This document shows, piece by piece, positions 23,351 to 35,164 of a stretch of 64,000 nt of DNA. Made by a program: the position numbers and the translations under genes. This DNA comes from Tetraselmis striata (Eukaryota; Chlorophyta; Chlorodendrophyceae; Chlorodendrales; Chlorodendraceae): contig VCJN01001948.1 of NCBI GenBank assembly GCA_006384855.1, positions 62,001 through 126,000 of the forward strand. Reading direction: 5' to 3'. Numbering within the stretch: the first letter of the stretch is position 1; every line of letters begins with the position of its first letter. The notes below the pieces were generated by a model. The model was not told the origin of the DNA, ran no database searches, and was given only the letters and a program-made list of their open reading frames with translations.

Positions 23351-25429
23351 CTACATGCGCTCGTTGATCGTCCGGGTGACCTCGAAAAAGTGCGCCACAT
23401 TGGCCTCAGGCGTGCCGACCATGACGCCGTGGCCCAGGTTCATGATGTGCGGGCGCGACGCTGCAGCCTTGGCGGTCGCGATCACGCGCTGCTCGATCAC
23501 GCTCTTGTCGCTAAACAGCACCGACGGGTCCAGGTTGCCCTGCTCGCAGAGTGGGAAACAGGCAAAGCGGGTCAGAAAGCCGCAGCCACACTTCAAATAT
23601 CGGGTATGTTGGGGGCGAAACACCGGCACACGTGACGGGACAGCATGCCAAGTGCCGCTCTGTAGTGCTTTTGTACAATGGGCCAGTCGTTTGGGAAGGG
23701 CGCAGAGACAGCACGGGGCAGGGCATTATGCTGTATTTTCATTTGCTTGCCACGAGAGGGGCGGAAAGGGGGGGGGGGGGGGGGGGGAGGATAATCCCAC
23801 CTGCACCCCAAATGTGTCACGCACGCCCCCGATGCGGGTGATGGCGTCCGCCATGGCGACCGAGTGGTCGACGGAGACGATGTCCACGCCGGTGGCGGCC
23901 ATGCGCTCGAGCAGGCCGCCGCTGCCGCTGATGTAGAGGATGATGGGCAGGTCGGGGTGCGTCGCCTTCACGCTGTCCACCATCTGCTTCACGTACGGCG
24001 CGGCAAAGGCGTCGTAGTCGCCCGGCGTGATGTTGGCGGCCCACGAGTCGAAGATCTGCACCACCTGTGCGCCGCTGTCCGCCTGGTAGCGGATGTAGTC
24101 CGCCAGCGACTCGGCCAGCTTGGCGCACAGGCTGTGCAGCAGCTCCGGCTGCTTGTAGATCACGTCCTTGGTCTTCTGGTACGTCGCGGTGGTGCAGCCC
24201 TCGATGATGTAGGTCGCCAGCGTGAAGGGCGCACCCACAAAGCCCAGCAGCGTCGCCTCGTTGCCCACCTCGCCGCGGATGTTGCCCAGCGTCTCCCCGA
24301 CAAACGCCATCGACTCCTCCGGCACCAATCGCGTGATCGCCTCCAGTTGCTGCACCCAGTTTGCGGCAGCCGACGACACCGTCAGCTGAGTGGGCCGCAC
24401 CATGACGAACTACAGTAAAGTGCATGCCCCCAATCCACCCTAAACCACACTGAGGCGGTTTCCCGCAGCTTCCCTCCCCGCCGCCAGGACCAACGCCCGC
24501 CGAGCAATAGCCACGACAAGCTGCCCATGCCCCCCCCCCCTTTTCTCCGCTGCATGGCGGCTGCATGTGGTGGTGCCATGCCCAGCAGCTTGGGCGGCGG
24601 CGGCAGCAGCAGGATCGGAAGCGTTGGCATCAGGCGTACCTTCATGTCCCGGATGGGGTCGTCGATGAGCGGGCCCTTGCCGGGCACGATGTCAAACGGG
24701 ATGTTCATGCCCGCCAGCGGCGTCAGGATGTCGGAGAACAGGATGATGCCGTCCGGCTTGAAGGCTCGCCACGGCTGCAGTGAGATCTCCGTCTGGTGAA
24801 AGGGGGGGAGAAGGGTCGTGGCAGCCAAGTCAGTGGCATCCTCAGCCGCTTTACATGGGCGCTGGCCGAGCAGTGCAATGAATAGAGGAGCATCGGGCGT
24901 CATGGGGGGGGGGGCGGCTCACGGCGAGGTCCGCGTTCTCGCTGCGCTGGCGGAAGGTGGTGCTGCCCGGCTTCTTGCACAGATCGCGGTATATCTGCGG
25001 CGCCGCGGGGTGGCGGCATATCAGCGTGGCAATGACACACCGCCAACCTAAGACTGAGGCCCTCTCAGGCGGAATGATGGTGGGGCACCACCAGCCTCTG
25101 AACATGCAGAGATAGCACTCAAAGGTTGGGCCGCAGAAGATGGCGGGGGGGGAGGGGGGGGGGGAGGGCTGCGGGGCTTGGCTTGCCTGCATGTACCGCC
25201 CCGCCTGGCGCATCATCCACACCGGCGGCCGCTCCACCGCCTCACCGCGCGCAACGCGCAGCAGCAGCGGCTCCTCCGACCCTGTGGCGCCCGCCGAGGA
25301 GACGCGCTCCGCCGCGGCGGCGCGCACGGCCGGGCGGCGGCTGCCGCCGCAGGAGACCCCCTGCCAAAGGAGGCAGCAGCGACACAATCGGTGAGGGACG
25401 CGATGCCGTTTGGCACTAACCAGAGCCAT
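23351..25429 (-). CDS. UROD: Uroporphyrinogen decarboxylase, plastid-targeted
   Basis: Converts uroporphyrinogen III to coproporphyrinogen III in heme and chlorophyll synthesis. Five exons: 25187-25429, 24923-24994, 24640-24792, 23801-24409, 23351-23539 (421 aa). Conserved parts run in order: [15 protein letters not shown] (substrate-binding Arg), [19 protein letters not shown] (catalytic Asp), [16 protein letters not shown] (active-site Tyr), [40 protein letters not shown] across the last intron, and [15 protein letters not shown] (conserved His). About 55 basic, Ala/Ser-rich residues precede the enzyme, as expected for a plastid transit peptide. The start is the first in-frame ATG; an extra 5' exon is possible. 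Intron 1 appears to begin with GC (CAG|GCAAGC). Introns 1, 2 and 4 carry poly-C near the donor. The segment before LVPEES is longer than in the mammalian enzyme. Confidence 0.95.
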
Positions 25430-26845
25430 CTACCTGCATACATACATACACATATCCACATATATCCACTTGTCGAAGCTTCGAAGCACCAAGACTACAG
25501 GTGCTGAGATTCATTATGTCCCCGTTCACGTAATGCAGCCGAGCTGCACAGAAGCTTCTCAGACGATATGCCTGAGCAGGCGGGACTTGACTTCGCGGCC
25601 TCTTTGTAGGACCAGCTGGATTGTAGTGTCTGGTTGAGTAAATCCCACAAGGGATCGGTGGAACATTGTCCGCGATGCCGACTGGCTGACTGACTGGGCG
25701 AGTGGCTACAGCAGCGGAGATTCACGCCAGTAAGGCGGCGCGGATGGGAACGTAACACGGCGGCGAAGTGGATTTCCGCATGGTCCTCTTGAGCGAACGG
25801 GCGGGGCCAAGGAGGGCCAAGGCAGGAGGGCGCGACAGGAGATGGGCGACAGTACTCGTACGTCGTTAAAGAAGATAAGCCAGCTGAGCCAGCAGTCAAC
25901 GTCTTTCTTGGCTACAAAGATCAAGGTATGAGCGCAGTAAGGCCCACCGACGAACCGAGCGGACCGGCGGATAGCACCACGTCGGAATGACAGTTGTTAG
26001 CTGTCGCGGCTGCGTAGAGGGCCCGGAGAGGTGGGATCGTCGTCACTGCCCCTGCACACCCCGCGATGTGGAAATACAGTGATTGTAACCATTGCCAGGG
26101 GGGAATCTGCGGCCATTAATTCCGGAGTGAGCCGCGCGTTTGGGAGGAGGGGGTGGGGGGAGAGGGGGCATAGTAGCATCGCACCAGCGGCTGGCGGCGC
26201 CGGGAGCAGCCGCCGGCAGAGCGGCGGCCGCAGGGCTGCCGGAGCGCGCCCGTCGAAGCGGCGACGGACTGCATGGTATCGCTCTCTGAACCCAGGGGCT
26301 GGGGGTTAGAATCGCCACAGACGTTATCTGGGCTGCCGTCAGCTGTTGGTGACGCAGTGGCGATGGGGAGCTGCGTGAGAAGAGACGTGGCGATTACAGG
26401 TGGTCCAAGTCGGGTCCGCGAGCCGGCGAGACTCCGGCGCCGCGAGCATATCTCGAGCAGGCGCCGGGCGTACATCAGTAACTCAGTAAAGAGCGTGTCT
26501 TTCCCCGAGCGACATGGGGTTTAATGACGACAATCCAGTTGAACCTCATAACAATACAGTATGTGGATTACCCGCTTTGTGTTGACATATACTCTGGACA
26601 ATCTACTGTTGACGAATGTTCGGACGACACGCATGCGCAAAAGCAAGAAAGTGACTGCTGACCTGGATGCGCGGATATTTCCTTGTCGGATGTGGCAAGT
26701 ACGAATGCCGATGCGGCTGTCCCGTGCCGAATATTTAAATTTTACAGGGTAGTAAACTATTTAAAATATCAACGTCACAACGGCTTGTCGTCGTCGGCTC
26801 CTGATGTCGTCGTCGGATTTGGTAAAACTCGATCGCGAACAAAAG
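25430..26845. other. Spacer between UROD and tRNA-Met
   Basis: Probable divergent promoter region of UROD on the left. The rest shows no gene; the ORFs in 25700-26500 have no recognisable protein features. Confidence 0.4.
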
Positions 26846-26959
26846 TGCCGCCAATCGGGATCGAACCGATGACCTCTGGATTGCTCACACGCTCGAAACG
26901 TGTCGAGTGTCATACTCTGTGTTATGAGACCAACGCGCTACCGACTGCGCCATAGCGGC
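26846..26959 (-). tRNA. trnM-CAU: Elongator tRNA-Met (CAT) with 41-nt intron
   Basis: On the minus strand the acceptor GCCGCTA pairs with TGGCGGC, followed by discriminator A. The D-stem is GCGC/GCGC, the anticodon arm TTGGT-CTCATAA-TCCAG with anticodon CAT, and the T-arm ATCGG-TTCGATC-CCGAT. The U31-U39 apposition is typical of eukaryotic elongator tRNA-Met. A 41-nt insertion sits between positions 37 and 38, the canonical nuclear tRNA intron site, and can itself fold into a hairpin. Removing it leaves a 73-nt tRNA; CCA is not encoded. The A box and B box (GGTTCGATCCC) are intact. Confidence 0.95.
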
Positions 26960-27543
26960 AGATGACAACTTACGGAAAAATGTACATATATATACGCATT
27001 TGATATGTTCATATCACCGGCCTTTGGCTTGGCAGCCCCCTGTCAGCCGCCAGAAGCCGCTGACAGATATGCTTTTATATACAGATCCCTACTGATCCAG
27101 CTACAAAAGGGTAAGGATTACCAGTACTTTGCCTTCGCCCGACTCTACCCCGTGCACAACATCACTGTACAACCAAACCCATCATCCCTACTATCCATAG
27201 ACAGCGTTAACACTGGTTCAGCAGGTACCGGTACCTGGGATCATACCCAGCCGCCGATCACCGCGGGCATCACGATCACCATCAATTGTCGACGGCCGGC
27301 ACAACCCATCACACGGCCGGCATAAGCATCGTAACGTTGCATATCGTCACTCCGCTGACACGGCCGCTGACCAGCGTCTTCAAACTCACCAAGAGGTCAG
27401 TCGGCGCCCCCTCCGCCCGACGCTACATATACTCCTCCCCGTTGGACCGGTCTGACGCATCGACACCGCCCTGTGCCCCCTCCCCCCCCCCCCCCCCCCT
27501 CCTGGGCACCGCAGGCGCCCCTCCACAGTAGACTCAGCGCAAG
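26960..27543. other. Promoter-side spacer of homoserine kinase
   Basis: Contains GGTACCGGTACC palindromic sequence near 27225 and a poly-C run (27480-27499) shortly upstream of the homoserine kinase ATG. No gene is seen. Confidence 0.4.
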
Positions 27544-29347
27544 ATGCCGGCCCCCGCTTCCGTGAGCACTGTCCTCCGGCCGCCATGCCCCACCAGGCTG
27601 CGCGGCGAGCGGCATCCTCGGGCGGCCCGCGCCGCCAGGGTGCCTCGGGCGGCCGCCTTCCCCGTGCGCGGCGGCAAGGTGCAGCCCCCTCGCTCGTCGG
27701 CTCATTGGCCGCCCCCTCGGTTTAGATTGATATATCGGCGCAGCGCTAATGGGCTTTGATCGCCGGATGGCCGGATACCCTACTTGCTGCTCGCTCCCGT
27801 GCATTTGGGGGCCTGAGGCCGGCTGCGCGCTGTGAAGGAGCGCCATCCGCCTCCCCGGGCCGGCATCCCACCAGGAAGAATGTGCGCGGTGCCAGTGCTT
27901 ACCATTGTGGCGACCTTCACCACCTTTGCCTACTGCGTCCGCGCCAGTGTGGCCACCTTTACGCGCTGGTCCGGCGGGAAATCAAGCTGTGCCTTTGATA
28001 GGACCGGGCCTACAGTGAAACATACCCAGTCGGGATAGGCTGATGCTGTATGGCTACCCCCTAACCTATGGGTAGCCCCTGGGTGCCTCAGCGCTTGGCC
28101 GGTATAAGCTGGGCATGTTGAGCCTTGCGTTGCCTTGCTTAATAGGACACCAGATATACTATTCTATGTTACAGAGTTCGCGTCATGCCGTGCCATTGTG
28201 TCCGGTGGGGCCCTTCCTGGCTGCCCCGCCCGGCTCTCCATGTTTCCCATGGGGAGGGGGGGATCTGCATCTTCGGGCTGCGCAGCAGTGGCCATCGCGT
28301 CCCCGGTACAGCCGCCCCCAACTGCGGCGGTGTGGGCGCATGACATGACACAGGCTATGACCACGGCACGCTAATGCTGGCCAGGTGTTCATCGACCCGG
28401 TGGAGAAGGAGGTCACGGCCTACGCTCCCGCCACGGTGGCCAACCTGGGCCCGGGCTTTGACTGGCTCGGCTGCGCGGTGGAGGGCGAGGGCGACACGGT
28501 GACGGCGACAGTGCTGCCGGACCAGCCAGGCGTGGTAGTGGTGGAGTCCATCGAGGGCGACGGCGGCCGGCTGAGCCTGGAGGCAGCGGAGAACTGCGCG
28601 GGCATCGGCGCGGCGGAGGTGCTCAAGGCACTGGGCTCGCCCTCGTGCGGCGTCAGCCTGCGCCTGCACAAGGGGCTGCCGCTCGGCAGCGGCATGGGCA
28701 GCAGCGCGGCGAGCGCGGCCGCGGGCGCGGCTGCGGTAAACGGCCTCTTTGGCAGCCCGCTGGGCGGTACCGACCTCGTGCGCGCCGGGCTCGTGAGCGA
28801 GGCATACGTGAGCGGCTACCACGCGGACAACATCGCGCCCGCGGTGCTCGGCGGCTTTGTGCTCGTGCGCAGCGCGGACCCCCTGGACCTCGAGCCGCTC
28901 GTGTACGGCGGCGGCGACCTCTGGTTCGTGCTCGTGAACCCCGTGTTTGAGGCGCCCACCAAGCAGATGCGCGCGGTGCTGCCAGCCGAGGTGCCACTCT
29001 CCTCCGCCATCGCCAACTGCTGCGCGGGCGGCAGCCTGGTGTCGTCCATCCTGAAGGGCGACGCCGCGGGGCTGGGCGCCGCGATGGGCGGCGACGTCAT
29101 CGTGGAGCCCACGCGCGGGCCGCTCATCCCCGGGTTCGCCGCCGTCAAGGAGGCGGCGTGCGCCGCGGGCGCGTACGGCTGCACCATCAGCGGCGCCGGG
29201 CCCACCGTCGTCGCAGTCGTGCCGGACCCCGAGGTCGGCGCCATTGTGGGCGAGGCCATGGGCAAGGCCTTCACGCAGTCGGGCGGCCTCGCTGTCAACA
29301 CCATCCAGGTGGTCAAGCTCAACAAGGACGGCGCCAGGCTCATCTAG
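27544..29347 (+). CDS. HSK: Homoserine kinase (ThrB), plastid-targeted
   Basis: GHMP-family kinase that phosphorylates homoserine for threonine and methionine synthesis in the plastid. Exon 1 (27544-27678) encodes a 45-residue Arg/Ala/Pro-rich leader typical of a transit peptide. After a 706-bp GT-AG intron, exon 2 (28385-29347) encodes the whole enzyme, giving 365 aa, close to plant homoserine kinases. Family landmarks: APATVANLGPGFDWLGCAV near the mature N-terminus, the ATP-binding loop LPLGSGMGSSAASA, SGYHADNIAPAVLGGFVL, FEAPTKQMRAVLP, VEPTRGPLIPG, and the C-terminal GCTISGAGPT. The two exons join in phase 0 (GGK|VFIDP). Start chosen at the first ATG giving the leader. No sign of decay. 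Confidence 0.95.
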
Positions 29348-30742
29348 GCCGCTCCGACCTTGATGACACCCCCACCCGCCCCTTTTGCTGCCTTCCTCTT
29401 ACGCCCGAGCGTGCACCTGGGCACGCAGGGGCAGCAGCGACATGATGGACCAATTGAGCCAGCACTTATCGTTTATTGTTGATGTCCCACCTTTCCAAAC
29501 TTGACCCCACTTGACCCCACTTGCGCAGCTGTAACCAATGCTTTGATCCCTTCTCCACTGCATGTTGGGGAGGGGGGGGGGGGGGGGGGGGCGCCTAGTC
29601 TCGCTGTCACCCCAGGCGGCCGGCGGGGCATCCGGCACTGCTGGGTTGATACTCCAACATTTCGTCAAGTTCGCGGGTCCAATAAATAATGAGATGCTTT
29701 GCACCATCGAGTGTGGGATTCCGTTCTGTATTCGTGGTCTTATATTGTGCCCCTGTACTTTATAAAGTGAGCGTAGTTAGCTCATTGCTGGCGGCAATAA
29801 GGTGATGCGCCTCATCACCGATCACACATGAGCAGTAATCGTTGCAGCATGAGTACATGGCTGGTGCAATACTGACGCTCCGTCTGTATGGACTATCACG
29901 CAGCTGTCGCTCACATGTTGCTGCTGCGTGACTGTGTACCTAGTGAGTGTGTGTGTGTGAGTGTGTGTGTGTGTGTGTAAGACATATACTTAAATTCCAT
30001 TTGTTGTTATCATATATAAATAACTCCACACAATATCCGTAGGTGTCATTTCATTTCAGCAGAATGCGTGAGTCATTTCGTTGCTTAATTGAACTATCAT
30101 TAATAAATTCCTATTACTACTGCTGCTCATACAGGTGTATGGTGGCACTGAACTCGGAGGCTCTGAAGTACGCGAGCGGCTTCACTGCTACAGTACCTGC
30201 TCGCCGTCACCCTGCTGGCATGTCATGCCTTCTATGAGAATATTCCCCTTCGTCGCGCGCACTTTATCGCCGCTGCTGCCCCATCATTATACAGCGCCGG
30301 AATATGATGTTATTCAATCATTTTTACCGATGTTTATCATATATTTACATATTTACACACACACACCGGGAATATGATACGGCATGAAGACATTCATGAG
30401 CACATATGAGCGGCGCCAGTGCCATGATCTGCGGGAAAACAACATACCTCGGAACATACCTCAGAAGTCATCATGTTCATTGCATAATGTGTTGGTATTT
30501 TTTATGTAAATGTATATGAATATACGCCATTATAATACGTCATACATGTACGCGTGCATACACCCACACCCACCCACCCACACACACACCACATATATCC
30601 GTGCCCTGCTTACTTGCTTACGATAAGAGTATACCATCTGCTGATGTATCGTAGTATTACTACTGCTGCTCATATGTCACTACTAGTTTTATACAGCAAA
30701 ATACAGATCGGATGAATGCAATCCAAAATCGGCAACATTGTG

Positions 30743-30797
<55 letters not shown>

Positions 30798-32126
30798 TGC
30801 GCTTGTGGGCGTGGATGTGTCTGCATGCGCGCGCTCTGAATATAAACACCAGCGCGGGTGGTTGCTGTTGAGTAAAAATTGCTAAACGGAACCTATAGAA
30901 CCGCGCATGTGACTACTTATGGTTAGCATGTCAATATGGACACGTCGGTCACACTGCACTGCTTAGCTGAGATGTAACACGCAACCGCGCCGCAGCGCCG
31001 CCGCCCAGCGGCAACAATGAGTTGTCCGATGTTAAGAAATATGATTCAAACCGATAATTTGTATACCGATGATTTTGACCGCATGCTGCTGCCGCCTTAT
31101 ATACTTTATTCGTACCATTCGCGCCGAGACTTGCTGCTGTTGGCACTAATATATAACCAATTGCCACACCACCAGCACACAAATATGATAGCGTATGCGC
31201 TGCCGGCTCGTCTCGGCGCGTCAAATACATGGCCACATTTTATACTCCAATATGCACCTAGTGCTACTTTGCTTGTCTGCTCTGTTTAAACGACAATATA
31301 ATGTGATCCGTGTTCATCTATCGTTTAAGATAGATATATAGGGTGCTTTATTACAGCATGCGCAGCAGTGGCTGCCGCAGCAGCATAATACCATTCAACA
31401 ACTCCTTTGGGCTGCTGTGCTTTGGGGGTGCAGCTGCTGATAGTAACATTAGTAGCAGCATCATGATTTTCACAATGTCATCGTCCTGCTGCTAATATCA
31501 CGTTGCGAGCAATCATCAGGCGGAAGGGCGGCAATTGTTTAAAACATACATCACGCCACCTGCCACTAATGACTGCCTCCTGTCGGTACAGCCGGATCGT
31601 CGCCATCCGCCAGGCACCAGCGCTTTCATCAAGCTCAGCATCGATCCAACGTGACTGCAGAAAGTGACTACAGATAGCACTGCTGCTGTAAGATAACATA
31701 TGTGCGTAGTCGCCGGCGGGGGCCCGCGGTTAGACTGATTATGTTACTCTATATCTGCCATGTACATTATTTCATTGGCTGGTTTTAATAGCATCATTGA
31801 CATCACCGCCGCCTGCCGCCATTGACCACGGACACTACCACCACCACAGAACGGCTGATGCCCCGAATTACGGGCACTACATAGCATGTCCGTGAACGAC
31901 GTGACATCAGCGCATAACAGGAAACCCCTAAAAAAAATTAACAGGAAACGTGCGCCCCGATATAGTATGCCTGCTCGTTACGATCCGAAATCAGTCAGGG
32001 GGTGCTGTGCTTCGAAAACAATAACAGCAGCGCGCAATCGCTGGCGGCGCGGCGGTATGAATTGCCCGCCACTATCTACAACGACGATATGATGCCCGCT
32101 TAATTGTCCTTTCTGGTGATTTTCTG
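29348..32126. other. Gene-free spacer with microsatellites
   Basis: 2.8 kb without a supported gene. It holds a poly-G run (29573-29591), a (TG)n run near 29949-29978, short (CA)n runs near 30353 and 30572, and the long (TG)n(TGCG)n tract annotated separately. It is AT-richer than the coding regions. Its right end is the B2 terminus of the Gag-recombinase element. Confidence 0.5.
30744..30802. repeat. (TG)n(TGCG)n microsatellite
   Basis: About eighteen TG units pass into five TGCG units. Alternating purine-pyrimidine sequence of this kind can adopt Z-DNA. Confidence 0.95.
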
Positions 32127-32153
32127 ATTTCAAAGTTGAGTCTGGTTTTGCCA
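32127..32153 (-). repeat. Element repeat B2 (27 bp)
   Basis: Plus-strand sequence ATTTCAAAGTTGAGTCTGG followed by TTTTGCCA; identical to B1 at 32432-32458. Confidence 0.9.
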
Positions 32154-32245
32154 AAAAGGTCGCGCAGGCTGTTTTACACGGTCAAGAGCCGAAATTGGCA
32201 GGATGGTTTAGCGAAAGCGTGGAGGGAAAACGGAGTCAGGGGGGG

Positions 32246-32433
32246 CGCTGCGTGGAACGCAGCGAAAACTGGAAGATGGCAGGCTCAGCTGTTCTGGCTG
32301 CTTTTATGTCTACTCGTGCTGCACCCAAAAAGGGCGCAACAACAGATGCCTAGTTCCCGTACCACTGAGCAGCACTTGTAGCTAAAAAGCGGTTAGGTCA
32401 AGGAGGGAAACCCCATAAACTAGTTTAGATCAT
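32246..32433 (-). repeat. Element repeat A2 (188 bp)
   Basis: Identical to A1 (35165-35352) but for one base. It begins, on the plus strand, with a perfect inverted repeat CGCTGCGT-GGA-ACGCAGCG that may be the recombination site. Confidence 0.95.
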
Positions 32434-32458
32434 TTCAAAGTTGAGTCTGGTTTTGCCA
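32432..32458 (-). repeat. Element repeat B1 (27 bp)
   Basis: Abuts A2 with a 2-bp overlap; identical to B2 at 32127-32153. Confidence 0.9.
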
Positions 32459-32513
32459 GTCTTGAGCGAACGGAGAGAGAGCGGTGGATTGACGGAGAAG
32501 AGGTAGCGCCAAG

Positions 32514-34093
32514 TCATGAAGGAGGCACTGGGAAGGCCACCGCTGCGGAGTCATGTTGGACTTGGAAGTGGCGGAGGGGGGCGATGTGTCCAAAGAAGAA
32601 CCATGCGCCAGGTGAAGGAAGAACGTTGGGGTCGATGTAGTCCAGAACGACGTCAGAGTTAGTGGCCCAACCGCCTTGGTAGCGAATGTGGGACAATGGC
32701 ACTCCGATGGCGTTTGCTGCAGAACCTGCGCCCTTGCGAAGACTGTGTGAAGTCCAGGAAGTGCCAGCAGGGGGGGCAGCGTTGACTAGACTGATGGCTG
32801 CAGACAGCCAGTCTGACATTGTAGCCGCAGTCCAAGGTTTTGACTGCTCGGCCGCAGTGACAGCCCAGAAGTTTGATGTAGCCAAGCCAACAGTAACCAG
32901 GGGGACAGATTGGACGTTGTCGATGAAGTGGTGCAAGAGACGTGCCACTCGAGGGTGCTCGGACACCGGAAGGAGAAGTACGCGTAGGTCGTCGGGTCCC
33001 CGTCGGCCAGCGCGACCCTTCTCACGGTACACTTGTAAGGTGATGTTGTAGGTGTCGACATGCACATCTCGCACTCGACAGGAGACGCCAGTAAGGCCCC
33101 TGGCGAAGAACATGAAGTTGACAACCGAGGCCAAGAGGGCTCGGAAGTCGGGGTGGTACTCTGGGTAAGGAGCAGACACAATTAGCTCGGCCTTTGTGAC
33201 GAAGCGGTAGGCTACATCCGCAGGCAGAGGGACACGCAAAGGGGCAGCGTCCAGCCGGCTCTGACGCAGCATCAGCCCACGCCTTGCTGAAGTTAGGTGT
33301 AGACTGTCCTTGGCGATGGGGACGAGGTTGTGCAGCTCGAAGAACGTGTTAATTGCGGACAGGTAGGGTTGCAGCGACTTAGCTGCGATGTGCCCTCGCT
33401 CCCCGATCCAGGCAACATACCGAACGACAGTAGCAGTAGTCGCCTCCAGCGGACTGATGTTCTCGGAGTCGTGGCAGAACTCCGCGAACTGAGACAGTCT
33501 GCCGGCGTAGCTCTTGAGTGTTTGAGCGCTGAGGGAGCTTGAGAGCAGGTCGAGCGTCCGCTGGCCCAGCTCGTCCGAGCCGAACGCATCCTGCAGCCGG
33601 GATCGCAATGACGCAGCCCACGGAGCGACAGCTGCGGGCTCGTCAATTACGTACGTGCGTCGTTTTACCGACAGAGTTCCACCAGTACGACTACTGTTCG
33701 CAAAGTACTCGGCAGCAGCGGTTAGGTTTTCGGCGGTTGGCCGGTAGCTGCTGGACGGGTTTGCAGTAGCTTCAGTACGGGTTTGCGGGGCTAGGTTCAG
33801 GTAAGAGGGCCGCCCCGCGCGCCCTTCGCGCTCGTAGCGCCTGTCCCGTGCATAACGTACACGCGCGAAACTTGGTCGTTGCGAACCAGTTGTGACACGC
33901 AGTGTAACAACCGATGGACGCAGCGATGGAATGGTACGGGAGGCGGTTGGTTGAGCCGCCATGTGCGGGTGTGCGGATGGTTGAGCCGCACTCGGCTGTA
34001 GCTGTAAGAAGCGCCGCACCGAGGAAGGTCTAAATGAAGTCTGTAAGGTGGGGGGGTCAGGTCCTGACACAGGGCGCTCATCTCGCCGTTGTG
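32514..34093 (-). CDS. Tyrosine recombinase of the mobile element
   Basis: Phage-integrase-fold recombinase that would integrate and excise the element by strand exchange. The catalytic set is visible: the first Arg in FMFFARGLTGVSCRVRDV, a basic beta-hairpin with Lys (VYREKGRAGRR), the HxxR box HSLRKG, the Trp of GGWAT at the second His/Trp position, and the nucleophile Tyr in VLDYIDPN. A core-binding helical region lies before it (QTLKSYAGRLSQFAEFC and AAKSLQPYLSAINTFF). The first ATG is at 33962 (482 aa). If a predicted intron (34094-34189) is removed, the frame fuses to the gag-like ORF to give about 813 aa. The Pro/Ser/Arg-rich N-terminal 150 residues look disordered. TGA stop at 32514. 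The frame is intact, so the enzyme may be functional. Confidence 0.92.
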
Positions 34094-34175
34094 CTGCAAG
34101 GGTGCGTCTTGCGGCGGTCACCGAAAGGTGGCCTCGCAAAGCTCCAGCAGCTCCGGCGAAAGGCGCCCTACACCG

Positions 34176-35051
34176 TCACTCGTGCTCACCTTCGCGGCCA
34201 CGTCCACGCCCGCCGCCACGTCCTCGCCCACGCCCGCGACCTGCAGCTGCAGCTGCTACTCGGGCAGTAGCGGTTGCCTTTGCGCTGCTGGCAACGGTCG
34301 CCTCGAAGACGCGACGCTCGTAGTCCTTCATGAGGTCCCCAAAAATCGCGGAACCCAGATGCTCCGAAGCAGGCTGAAAATGCTGGGCTCGCAGCACGTC
34401 CAGAACACCTTGGTCACCGTGCACACGCTTGATCTCATTTAGCTTCCGCAGGAAAGCCAGACGAAAACGAAACGCCTTGTCGATGGCCTCGGCGTGATTC
34501 CGAGCTCTCGCGAGGTAGGGGGTGAAGTCCTGGTTAGCGGCAGGGACGTAAGGTAGCAGCTCGTCGAGAGCCACGAAAAGTGCGGCCATGTGGGCCCCGA
34601 AACACGACATCCACAAATACTCCTCCTGGGCCGGCAGACGCCGGTCGTCCTGCTTGAGGTACTCGTTCGTTAGGTCGGTGCTCAGGGGGAAGAGTCCAGG
34701 CACTCGGCTGACCGGTCGAACGGCCTCGTAACCAGACTCTGCTCTCTGCAGTAGTTCTGGCACCGCGAGGTAGTCGTCCTCGGCACTCACGGATTTTGCT
34801 CCGACACGGCCACTCTGGGCTAGCTCTAGCAAGTCGGGGCGCTTTGCGGCTCCCCCGCTGCCTGTCGGCTGTCCCGCGAAGCGCTGCCCGGAGCCGGAGC
34901 CATGTGCCCCTTCCCCATCAACAACGCGATCACGAGCCGTCAATTGTGCCACAGCTGTAGCTAACTCTCGCAGTAATGAAGACTGGGCCCTCATATCTGC
35001 GTTCAGCGACTCCAACGTAGGCTCGGCGACGGGTTCTTCTCCATCTGGCAT
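34176..35051 (-). CDS. Gag-like / nucleic-acid-binding protein of the mobile element
   Basis: Intact 291-residue frame from ATG 35051 (MPDGEEPVAEPTLESLNADM). An N-terminal coiled-coil-like stretch (LLRELATAVAQLTARD) is followed by a Gly/Ser linker, a mostly helical core (RLPAQEEYLWMSCFGAHMAA, then LARARNHAEAIDKAFRFRLA) and an RGG-type tail ([15 protein letters not shown]) that suggests RNA binding. No zinc knuckle is seen. Position just after repeat A1 and before the recombinase fits a gag. Near its end AAG|GTGAGC is a strong splice donor; joined to TTGCAG|CACAACG it would fuse the frame to the recombinase. The family is not recognised by name. Confidence 0.7.
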   Translation of the reverse strand: MPDGEEPVAEPTLESLNADMRAQSSLLRELATAVAQLTARDRVVDGEGAHGSGSGQRFAGQPTGSGGAAKRPDLLELAQSGRVGAKSVSAEDDYLAVPELLQRAESGYEAVRPVSRVPGLFPLSTDLTNEYLKQDDRRLPAQEEYLWMSCFGAHMAALFVALDELLPYVPAANQDFTPYLARARNHAEAIDKAFRFRLAFLRKLNEIKRVHGDQGVLDVLRAQHFQPASEHLGSAIFGDLMKDYERRVFEATVASSAKATATARVAAAAAGRGRGRGRGGGRGRGREGEHE

Positions 35052-35164
35052 GGTAACGCACGGACGTACGGACGAGAATATCACACTCGGGTGGTGAGCC
35101 GGGTGTGGTCTTGAACAACCTGGGGTGACCTTGCTCGCAACTGGTTACGAGACAGTTTTTACAT

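Noticed and set aside
23864..24418. 184-codon open frame on the plus strand
   Set aside because: Antisense to the long conserved exon of uroporphyrinogen decarboxylase.
26683..26955. ORF containing PPIGIEPMTSGLL
   Set aside because: Typical spurious translation across a tRNA gene; the tRNA-Met fold on the minus strand explains it.
28645..28997. Arg-rich ORFs on both strands
   Set aside because: Alternative frames of homoserine kinase exon 2 caused by high third-position GC.
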